This document shows, piece after piece, positions 51,823 through 60,545 of a stretch of 64,000 bases of DNA (its first letter is position 1; every line of letters starts with the position of its first letter). The DNA lies in NCBI GenBank assembly GCA_900708905.1, contig CAADRB010000004.1, positions 3,820,180-3,884,179 of the forward strand, in the 5' to 3' direction. Under the pieces are notes generated by a model that saw only the letters and a list, made by a program, of their open reading frames with translations, was not told the origin of the DNA and made no database searches. The stretch comes from Hymenolepis diminuta. Lineage: Eukaryota > Platyhelminthes > Cestoda > Cyclophyllidea > Hymenolepididae. Position numbers and translations under genes: made by a program.

Positions 51823-52265
51823 GCCCCATGAATGAATCGGTGTCCGCTCGCTCCCGCCAACCATCCGAGGCGGTTTCCCGGGTGGCTGAAATGGGTGCCA
51901 TAATTGCTTTTCAAATGGCGCGGTGCTATATGTATGTTAGGAGATCCTGGAATAATAGATTAGAATTCAAGATGAAGAAGAAGCTGTAGAAGGTAAGTAT
52001 TTTATTTTAGAAAATATTTATGCAAGTCAAATTCAGTTTATCATTCTTGATATCTAACATACTGAGTGGAATATTTTCGTAAATTCATTTGCCGTTTTCG
52101 TATTTGTTCCATCAACGGTTCATAATTGGGATCACTTTTATTCATTGGCAGTTGCAGCGATTCGCTGCGTCTGCTCACTGCTGTTTGCGAACGTGTATGA
52201 GGTACACGGTCTTTATCGCTGTAATTAACCAATTGATTGAGGATATCTCTCCTCGTCAATTGCGG
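51823..52265 (+). repeat. Left terminal inverted repeat
   Basis: Inverted match to 55419-55877. About 390 bp (51848-52240) appear identical. The outer 25 bp differ, with 11 bases (including a CCAAT box) present only in the right copy. The inner edge diverges after TCAATTG-GG near 52262. On the minus strand the inner part encodes the C-terminal 74 or so residues of the last frame of the element, and the poly(A) signal follows. Read on the + strand it carries a GTAAGT donor at 51993-51998. Confidence 0.9.
52001..52006 (-). terminator. Poly(A) signal at the 3' end of the element
   Basis: AATAAA on the minus strand, 35 bp after the stop of the last frame (52041). It lies inside the left TIR next to the opposite-strand splice donor. 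The right TIR carries the same signal on the + strand at 55683-55688. Confidence 0.6.
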
Positions 52266-53210
52266 TACATTTCGCTCCTTATAAATTGATTCACTTATAT
52301 TCTTTCCTAACGAATCAACCTGGGCTTTATTCCGCTGCACTTTTTCCCGTAATTCCTCAGTCATTTTTTAACCCTGTCCATGTTGGAAAAAAGGATGTTG
52401 CCTATCGAGACATTTAACATGTGGGTTTTTCGGTAGTGGAATTTTAGTAGGTAATTTATCAAATTTAATGTTTGGGGCAGTTTTTGTGGCTATCTGTAAG
52501 TGTACCCTAAACATTTCCTTTTCAGCAGTGTGATTAATGGGTGGAGGTTGTGCAGGTTCCACGACTTTCTAAGGGGTTACTAATTCACGTTCTTTTGTTA
52601 AATAGAGCAGTTCATAGTCATTACTTTGAAAGGGGGGCGCACTCTGCTCATTTTTCCCCCCTTCTTTGATAGGTTCCTGCTTAATGTTACTCTGTTCGAG
52701 GCCCAAATAGACTTCGCCATATGATTCAGTTGTATTGATTAATGGTTCTTTGTCTTCCTCTGTCCTTATGGCATCAGAAAAATTTTCGCTACGTTCTATT
52801 AAATTCTGAACTAACTTCAGTATGTCCTCAATGACATTTGACGACTGAGATAACGCAGGTGCCAGGTCTAATATATTTTGAATAGCGTTAGTAATTGCAT
52901 TAGAAGTATTAGCCGTACGGCCTAAGCTAGATGCAATAGCACTTGCAAATTCCTCTGACAAGTAAACCACCACCTAAAAAGCCGTAGTCTGCTAGAATCA
53001 TCTATTCGTCACCAAGTAGAATATTTTCCTCTTTCCTAAGTGTGCAGGCTCTTCATTTTTGATTTCTGGCTCTTCTTCTTTAAATAGCATTGGCGTTTCA
53101 ACTTTATGTTCTTTTTCGGAGAGTGAGTCATCGTCATCTAATTGTACCACTACACGCCCGTCTTTGAAAACACAAAGCCTAATTATGATGCTTTTATTTA
53201 ATATAGGCAT
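52041..53210 (-). pseudogene. 3' reading frames of the parvovirus-like element
   Basis: Four stretches lie in one frame, separated by stops near 52998, 52569, 52368 and ending at 52041. In order: an acidic piece (DDDDSLSEKEH, KEEEPEIKNEEP); an Ala/Ser/Asn-rich helical piece with AIASSLGRT and an IKQEP motif, preceded in another frame by a Gly-rich GFLGGGL; a Pro-rich piece; and a basic, Gln/Arg-rich C-terminus that runs into the left TIR. The common frame suggests one decayed gene of about 390 codons or two to three small ones. It could be the C-terminal part of a long structural protein or an accessory gene. I recognise no family. Confidence 0.4.
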
Positions 53211-54071
53211 CAAAGTGTACAGATTTCAATTTCTCATCTTTTATTGGATAAGCTCCAAGGTCAATGAAATTCAAAGTCGAAGTCTGGTACGTGTTCAGGT
53301 AGTGACTGGAAGAAGACCTCCAATTATGTTTCAATGACCACATTACCATAAAGAAATACCCCCTCTGTTAATTCACCAAGGCACTTTTGGAACGATATAT
53401 GTAAAAGTATGATTTGATCGTCAGGTCATAATGGTCTAAAGTGTGGTACTTCAAGTTATAGTCCCTTGGCAAAGTATGGAATTGTTTGCTATCAGTAGTA
53501 GGATTTTTGTAAAAATGTCCATTACATTCATATTAAATGCGTAAAATTCTCCTTTACTGTAAATAGTTTTATATGTGCTAAGACTTTGAATGGGTTGCGA
53601 TTCCTTAGGATAACCATCCTTATTAATGCCAATGAGCATGTAGTTGGAATTGTCAAATTGAACTCTATCAACCGACACAACACCGACTGTAGCTTGTCCT
53701 GTTGATGGTAATAAACGGCTGACTTTTGGTCTAGCCTTTCCAAAAGAGACGAAAGGATAACTTCCATTCCACCTTGGGTTTAACGAAGCCTTATTTCTAC
53801 CATGTCAGTACTTGCACACGAATACCTCAAAGACAAACGCGGTCGAGTGATCCGGATCCAGTGCGCCCAGGAATAGTTACCATATATCTGTTTCTAAAGG
53901 CAAAGCATGTCCAGTATAACTGTAAGTTAGTAACTTTCTGAATGGCTGTGCTGGATTAGACATGGACGTAGTCTTATTCTCTGATCCGCCTACAGTTTTA
54001 GCATTTCGTGTTTCTCTTTTTAGAATTTCTTCCTCAAGAATCGGTTTACCGTCTGATCTCTCGGTACTCAT
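53190..54071 (-). pseudogene. Decayed frame after NS1, possible capsid gene
   Basis: Follows NS1 on the same strand, where parvoviruses with one coding sense place the capsid gene. A frame beginning with an acidic start (MSTERSDGKP) runs from 54071 to 53451 with in-frame stops at 53877-53879 and near 53810. It appears to continue after a one-step frameshift to about 53190, with one more stop. The product would be about 295 residues, in the size range of the small capsid proteins of some shrimp densoviruses. No jelly-roll or phospholipase A2 motif can be recognised by eye. Capsid identity is inferred from position and size alone. Confidence 0.4.
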
Positions 54072-54181
54072 TTTGTCAGATGAATGCCGTATAGCAAACA
54101 ACGCGGTATATATGGGAAAAAATTTATCAAAACGCAGAAACACTAGTAATCGCAAAGACCGCATTTTTCATACAACTCTAT

Positions 54182-55419
54182 TTAATGATAAGCACAAATG
54201 CAAGTCGGCGCCTTGCCATATATTAACTCTGATGCGATTCGATGGTTTAAAGCACATCGTTTCTCTGAGACATTAGTGCGGCTCACTCCATCGAGGGTAG
54301 ATGAGAACCCAATTATGTATTCGTAGTTACAATAACCGGAATATGATGTAGGACCGTCGAGCTCTATATTTAACATCGAATTCAAAATCATATCCACTCA
54401 GATTTTTATAGTCATTAAATATTGTCATCGTTATCCTGGGCTCTTCCATTAACACAACAGTTCTATTTAGAAGATTATCAAAATGGAAGGCCGTTTGATC
54501 ACCATAACGGCACACAGTCCCAACCTATAAGGAACAAGGGCATTATAATAAAGATACTATTTTAAATGATAGAAAATTTTATGCTGTTGTTCCATACCGC
54601 AAGATATGACGTTAATACCTTGGTAACCAAGGTCTTTCCCGTGTTATTTTGGCCGTAAAAGCACAAAGAGTTGGCCTTTATGCTTTTCATGTCCATTATA
54701 TCTATAATATCAGCTAAAAATTCGTAGGTGTTTATATTATTCATTTTAGATCATGCTCTAACCAGTTTACACTTAGACAAATATCACTGACATCAGCACA
54801 ACACATTCATGGTGTTCCTTCTTCAAATTTTCCAGATAACTCCTGGAATGCTACATTATTAGCTCATACGTATTAAGATTTGAAAATGCTTGCTCCGCAA
54901 TTTTCATCCAATGTAAGCCAATGGATACGTTAAGGTCGAGGATTTCATCGGCATTGAAGTGCCTGTGAATTTGATCGAAAGCATACACTCCACGACGAAT
55001 AATTTCTGCTTTTAGTACTTGTAACTTATTCTGGCGATTATATTCCCTCGTATCGATGCCAGATTGTGTTTTTGTTATTTGGTCGATGCGATGGAAATCT
55101 GCAGACTCCTCAAGAGGAGACATCGAATTGGCATATTCAAAAACATCTGGTCTTCCACGAAATTTGAAGTATCGAATCAGTTTAACGGGATTTGGAACTA
55201 TTTGTTTTATCATCTTTGACTGATACCATTCTCCAGTTAGTACCCCACATTCACGCAGAATGCGTTCCATTTTTCTTGTGACAGTTCTGATTTTGCTGCG
55301 GAACAAAACAGGCATAAGATCATTATATTCCACAGAGATACAGCTTATATTTCATGGGCATTGTGAATATCGGCGGATGACAAAAGGTGTAATATCTTTG
55401 ACCATGTCCTGAAATTCGG
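54182..55419 (-). pseudogene. Parvovirus-like NS1 replication protein, truncated and broken
   Basis: NS1 is the parvoviral replication initiator: an N-terminal HUH nickase joined to a superfamily-3 helicase acting in the nucleus. The remnant here reads from the TIR junction leftwards. A first part (about 55419-54851) carries a GEWYQSK and a GRPDVFEYA segment typical of the region before the helicase. Walker A (G-x4-GKT, as GQNNTGKT) is at 54631-54654, Walker B (hydrophobics then EEP) at 54438-54458, and motif C (IPVIVTTN) at 54319-54342, in order. Breaks: TGA at 55352-55354, a frameshift near 54860 with a further stop before 54745, a stop near 54562, and a shift between motifs B and C. No HUH motif is found. 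The EEP Walker B form resembles densovirus-type NS1 proteins. The gene cannot be functional. Confidence 0.8.
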
Positions 55420-55426
55420 TCCACAA

Positions 55427-55648
55427 TTGAAGAGGAGGGGAGATATTCTCAATCAATTGGTTAATTACAGCGATAAAGACCGTGTACCTCATACACGTTC
55501 GCAAACAGCAGTGAGCAGACGCAGCGAATCGCTGCAACTGCCAATGAATAAAAGTGATCCCAATTATGAACCGTTGATGGAACAAATACGAAAACGGCAA
55601 ATGAATTTACGAAAATATTCCACTCAGTATGTTAGATATCAAGAATGA
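55427..55648 (+). pseudogene. Inverted duplicate of the element's last coding segment
   Basis: Open frame of 73 residues on the + strand in the right TIR, matching the C-terminal part of the minus-strand frame ending at 52041 nearly residue for residue (same basic DILNQLVNYSDK and KRQMNLRKYS pieces). It lacks a start of its own and follows unrelated sequence, so it is a by-product of TIR formation, not a gene. Confidence 0.75.
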
Positions 55649-55690
55649 TAAACTGAATTTGACTTGCATAAATATTTTCTAAAATAAAAT

Positions 55691-55696
55691 ACTTAC
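55691..55696 (-). promoter_or_regulatory. Splice donor in the TIR leader
   Basis: GTAGAAG then GTAAGT on the minus strand is a strong donor consensus, repeated on the + strand in the left TIR at 51993-51998. It would end a leader exon transcribed from the TIR promoter. The acceptor is not identified. Confidence 0.4.
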
Positions 55697-55840
55697 CTTC
55701 TACAGCTTCTTCTTCATCTTGAATTCTAATCTATTATTCCAGGATCTCCTAACATACATATAGCACCGCGCCATTTGAAAAGCAATTATGGCACCCATTT
55801 CAGCCACCCGGGAAACCGCCTCGGATGGTTGGCGGGAGCG

Positions 55841-55867
55841 ACCGGACGCTGATTGGCTGCTGACTCA
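55841..55867 (-). promoter_or_regulatory. Promoter boxes in the right TIR
   Basis: On the minus strand the right TIR has CCAAT (55852-55856) beside an AP-1 site TGACTCA (55861-55867), with a GC-rich GCGGGAG stretch nearby. The left TIR lacks the CCAAT and AP-1 boxes through an 11-bp difference. This is where an NS1-directed promoter would sit. No TATA is seen on this side. Confidence 0.45.
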
Positions 55868-55878
55868 TTCATGGGATG

Positions 55879-58800
55879 CGCTCATGTTATATTCGCAGAA
55901 TAGAGCATAACACGGACAATGTTGATGTATAATGTATGGTCCTTAGCATAACGCTCTATAAGTAGTTTCGCTTGCGCAAATGTGAATTCTAATGAAAAAT
56001 AAACTTATTAAGTATGATATGTGGTAGTTTCTTAGGGGAATCTGAAGAAATATAATGGTAAGAACAGAGTTTTCATTCAATGAAATTTTCTTTAAAAATT
56101 ACTTCCACAAGGTATACAGTAAGGAACAGTCTTAATTGGAAATCTAACTAAAGATACGTAAGGGAAGGAATGCTTAAGCAAAGTTAACAGACAGTAACAC
56201 CTGATAATAAATATAAAAAACCGAAGCAAATAAACTTTTGCAGCTGCAAAGTAACTTGTATTAATGACCATCGAAATTATGCCAGAGATATGCACTGCGG
56301 AGTGATTTGAGTTATTGAATTATTGCCGATTTATCTCCTTGCCTCTCTTATTCACAAGCCTCGTAAATTTATATCAGATCTAGTTAACCAGTTTTGTTGG
56401 GGCACCCCTATCAGGATCCCAGTATGAAGTACCTTCAGGTACCTTCAGCAATATTAAAAAAAAATATGAAAACTTAAACCCCTCAACGGTTAAATAGATT
56501 ACGTTATATGAATTAAGAAATAGAGTTTTAAGAACTCGCCATTTTAAGTGGTTTTAAAAAGAAATAAATAAACTATTGTAACTCTTATGTGCCGCGTAGA
56601 TTTTTAACAAATAATCTTTAATGTTTAAAATTCTTGCTGTATAAAAAGAGCCAATAAAGCACAAAAATTATCTACACTTTTATTACTGAGAGTAATACAA
56701 TGCACTTAAAAGATCAAAGCAGTCCATTTCGATTATCTGAACCGAGATCTTTAAAACACTGTATTGCAATGCTTTTTGCCATTCTCTTTTTTTAGGAGAG
56801 TTCGAGAACTTCCAATTTGTTGTTCATTATTACAGTAGTATTAAAGCTAGGGTTACTAAATGGTCGGAGTTGAAGTAGATTTAGCTTAAAGCAAAATGTT
56901 TAGAGTTCAGATGTGCAAAAATTTTCATAGTCAGATCATTGAAGGTGGGTGTCAGAGCGCTTTACGGTGAGGAAAAGATTTGATCACTAGAGAGAGATAA
57001 AGGTGAAGGTAGACGTAATGGCGTGAGTTAGGTTTAGAATAGGTGAAAAATGTGTATAAATAGGTTAATAACTGGGGAATCCTGACGGGAATAAATGAAT
57101 AAAAATATCCCAGCGATGCCATGGACAAACATGATAATATGATAATATACTTCACTTAAAAACAAACTCTGCTTCCACAATTTTGGATTAGACAGCAGTG
57201 ACCGACTGAAAGCAGTTCCTTGAGGTATCCCGTCATATACAACTTTAACATGAGTTAAACTAATTTTTAATTATATTTCTACACTACTACTTTAATTTTC
57301 GACAACGCTGCTCATTTTGAGATAAAAGCTTGCTGATGCTAAATTAGTAATTCTTTAAAATATGGATGATTACTAAATACTCGAATAAAATAATATTTTA
57401 AATACGTATAATCACATAAAGAATTGAATTGCAGAGGGACGTCCATTCAGTTGATGGGTCATCTGTTATATTGATGAAGAGCGCAGAAAAATATTTTGAT
57501 ATCTTTCAACATTTGAAATCAGCATGCATTTTATAAAAGTCATAACATTATTATTAAATTAATAATGTTATTTTATATTTTTTTGAATCTCATATTAGAA
57601 AATAGGTCCACAACCAGGTAAGCGAATCCAAAATGGCGTGATGGATAACCTGTGGACCAAAGATATGAAAGGTAAAATGTCTCAACACAATGTAATGATA
57701 CTGAATTGATGCAATTTGTACAAATTTTAAGTTAAAAAAGTGGTCCCGACTGGCGGTTATAAAATATAATAAATATTCTGGTATAACATTAAGGCATATG
57801 GTTTCGGACACTTGTCAGAATGCATATTAATGAGGAAGGAACATTTCATTTATATTTGCCCTTTTCGAAAATTACATGATTTTTAAGTCCCTGTCGGACG
57901 AGATTTATAGGAATTTGGTGTTATTTAAGGATTTGATTAATTTGTTCTTTCTAGGTGGAAGTACATGGATTTGGAATTTATCGGACAAATGGACAATATT
58001 TCATACTGATAATTCTGCAAATTAAAAGTTCGAAGCTGCCAAACCCATGCAATTTTAATGAAAAATCGGCCACTTTTTTACAACATCAACAGAATCACTG
58101 TTTTAGGCGCGTTGATCAACATGGATTTCCAGCACCCATTTTACGATATAACGCAAATACCTAACTGAAATGGATGTTTCGGCGTTTGAATCTCTCATTC
58201 AAGAGTCCGCCTGTTTGTTAATAACTGAATTACACATGCCACTGTTAATTTGATCTGGCTCAGTCTCTTGGAGTTCTTCCTTCCGTTTCAAAATGAAACG
58301 GTAGTGTTACAGTTTAGAATAAACAATTTACTTCTATCACTTAACAACTTCGGGGTAAGGAGATGTCATCTGACCTAACATACTCGAGTATCTGAAAAGT
58401 CAGCTTTTACACTTTATGGACTTCCCTGAGTATCCATAGTGTATGGAGTTATTGAAATAATTTAAACTGAAATAATATTTTATTAAAGATAACACGATAA
58501 TTATTTTATTTAGACATTAATTTTAAAATACCCTGCTATCTAACTATTTTATTTCACTTCAAGGTGCGTAGACGATTATTTTACGTTGAGGATCTCAAAC
58601 TTAACGGCTTTTTGAGGTATAAGTGGTAAAGTTAGGTTTTCATAAAATGTTTGATTTGATTTGATTTGTATTGAATATACAAATTTGTATAAACGTTCAA
58701 AATGGGAGATAAATTATGAAGAAGTCAATTTTAATAAAGTTAATAAAACACGTCAATAAAAGATCAATTTACTTTTTCTGTTTTGTCCTTTCTGTTCTAC

Positions 58801-60258
58801 TGACTTCACGTACTGAAAGAAGTGGACTGCATTAGGGCATGGTTTTGAAGGTTGTCTTTGCACTGAATGAATACATAGTTACAAATTTTAATAGAAACCC
58901 CTATTACAACGCGGTTTCTATTCGATTTGATAAGCTTCGTTTTCAATTAAAAATGGAGCATAAAAGTGCCTAATAGCTCGTAGTTAATGTGACGTAGTAT
59001 TAATAGAAATAAGATCAAGAAGTCAGAGAGTAGAAGTCTGGAATGAAAGTGACTAATTTTGATTCACCGAAAGTAAACTTTTTTGGAGATAACTAAAAAG
59101 GAGAAACATAAACGATGGTCCCTTAAGGTAACAATAACAGACATGGAAACTGGTTTGAATTAGCACATATCACAAAAGAAAATTGGAAGAATTTAATGTG
59201 AGGTGATATTGCACAACGGACAGGTTCGCGCCTAGACAGGTTGGTTCGAGCAGCACTAATAACCGGAGTTGATAATATGTGGATGACTGCTGTTTATTAC
59301 ATATTTGATAGAATTTCGATATTTAACTTATAAAAATTCCATCGGTTATCAATAAATTTCAAATTGGAACACCAAAATGGAAAATAAAATGGTTAAAGTA
59401 CTATAAAGAGTCATCCTACTTAAAGGAATGTTTAATTTCAATCTTTTGTCGATCTACATAACTGAGCATAATTTGTACAAACAAGCTTATCCTATCCGCA
59501 TATTTGTTATATTTTTAAATTAAAAGCGGACTGAATTGAAACTACGAGGTATTCATTGAACAAATATCGAACCTTGAAGTGCTACCCATAAAACTTGTGA
59601 TAATTTCCCCGTTTGATAAAACTTCTGCATCTAGTTTTAAATTTAGGACGAAGTATTCCAAAAAACCCCTTTTCATAAATCGTCTGTTAAGACTGTGTGA
59701 ACCGTCCCCTATACCGACCCAATAAGACGTCGGTATTTCAGTACTCTCCCGTCTGCTAATTTTGCGTGGACTGAGGCTACTATTTTAGCCACCTGCGATA
59801 GCTGATGTGATGCACTGATGTTAGTTCTAAGCAATCTACGAGACTTTGATTTTCATTCATTCTACTCAAATTTGTTCTCCCATTCTCTTTCTCCCCTGTT
59901 TGCAAATAGCCTAATCTTTGTATGCTTTTAAAGTTTGTACTTGTTGTGCGGGGTTCTTTTATGAGTTAAAACTTGTCTCAGCCTTTGCATTTTTAACCTC
60001 TACTAAATTCAGCTGAAGACATTATAGCCAATCGTTTAAATATCCCTGTTCTTTATAATTAGTAGCTTGATACCGTGAGTATCCCAGTCAACACTAATCG
60101 AATGCCTAGGTAACCTGAAAATATGAAATGACTTGAGGACATTATTTTTCTTGTTGAATATTTCAATTGCAATAACGGTAACATTTTGTTTATTTGGTCT
60201 AAAGTAATTATATTTGTCTATTTTTCTTCCTCTTCTCCCAATTTTTGCTTGCTTGCAG
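55879..60258. other. Intergenic or intronic, no gene recognised
   Basis: AT-rich DNA. Just outside the right TIR, 55880-55990 has a possible TATA (CTATAAG) near 55960 and a TTGCGCAA palindrome near 55974. A GTACCTTCAG tandem pair lies near 56438-56457 and an 11-bp-arm inverted repeat at 57542-57571. If 60259-60440 is a terminal exon, part of this stretch is its intron. Confidence 0.5.
57542..57571. repeat. Perfect 11-bp-arm hairpin, 8-nt loop
   Basis: ATAACATTATT and AATAATGTTAT flank ATTAAATT. It is AT-only apart from one G/C pair, so chance is plausible; no element is attached. Confidence 0.65.
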
Positions 60259-60440
60259 CTCCATTCTGCAACAAATTAAGAAAACTCTTTAATAATTCTA
60301 ATCAGCGGCCTCTCAACAATGAGCAAGTTTCGATGCAAGAATCACAAAATGAACTACGGTTGCAGGCACTTTTAAAAAGAAGATATAATTTAACTGATAT
60401 AATTATTGAATTAAATTTACCCCATAACTTCTATATTTAA
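60259..60440 (+). CDS. Putative terminal exon of an unseen + strand gene
   Basis: A long pyrimidine tract (about 60217-60256, TTTTTCTTCCTCTTCTCCC and on) ends in GCTTGCAG at 60258, an excellent acceptor. The following 182 nt stay open in one frame, starting with two bases of a codon (phase-1 intron), to TAA at 60438-60440. An AATAAA sits 100 bp downstream (60540-60545). The 60-residue product is hydrophilic: a basic FCNKLRKLF start, an Asn/Gln-rich middle (NNSNQRPLNNEQ) and a helical end (LRLQALLKRRYNLTDIIIEL). It has the look of a C-terminal cytoplasmic tail, but no family is certain. Upstream exons were not found in the window and may be far away. Confidence 0.45.
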
Positions 60441-60539
60441 ATTACTGTTTGTCTTTTGCGAAATATATAGGTGCAGTGCTGTGTCGACAGAACTTGTTCT
60501 CTGCTTTTCTGAACCGGAATTCATGACTATTTAGATCTT

Positions 60540-60545
60540 AATAAA
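60540..60545 (+). terminator. Poly(A) signal after the putative terminal exon
   Basis: AATAAA 100 bases after the TAA at 60440, at a normal 3' UTR distance. Confidence 0.45.

Larger units (their letters stand above)
55419..55877 (-). repeat. Right terminal inverted repeat
   Basis: Inverted partner of 51823-52265, about 460 bp. On the + strand it contains a copy of the 3' coding end of the element (open frame 55427-55648), antisense to the interior genes. On the minus strand it should act as leader and promoter for NS1. It begins exactly where the N-terminal domain of NS1 would be expected. Confidence 0.9.
51808..55878 (-). mobile_element. Parvovirus-derived fold-back element with near-identical TIRs
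   Basis: A block of about 4.06 kb with long inverted ends (51823-52265 and 55419-55877) around a minus-strand interior of decayed virus-like genes: NS1 helicase, then an unassigned possible capsid region, then further charged frames. ATGGGATG occurs just outside both ends (51808-51815, 55871-55878) and might be a target-site duplication, though the right copy overlaps the repeat end. From about 51848 to 52240 the two TIRs read identically by eye, while every interior gene is broken. The NS1 N-terminal nickase part is missing. The SF3 motifs support a parvovirus-like origin. How the inverted structure arose is open. Confidence 0.7.

Noticed and set aside
51798..51989. 63-residue + strand frame starting at the left TIR, with a MGA start inside
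   Set aside because: It sits in the repeat, begins outside the TIR, and its mirror in the right arm loses the frame. More likely a non-coding leader region.
52569..54071. Parvoviral phospholipase A2 domain
   Set aside because: Looked for the calcium loop and HD catalytic motifs in the readable pieces and found neither.
53962..54276. 104-residue + strand frame inside the element
   Set aside because: Opposite-strand shadow of the minus-strand reading frames; no supporting signals.
55352..55600. 82-residue minus-strand frame starting in the right TIR
   Set aside because: Most of it is the antisense of the duplicated 3' coding segment. Only its last part (about 55419-55352) belongs to NS1.
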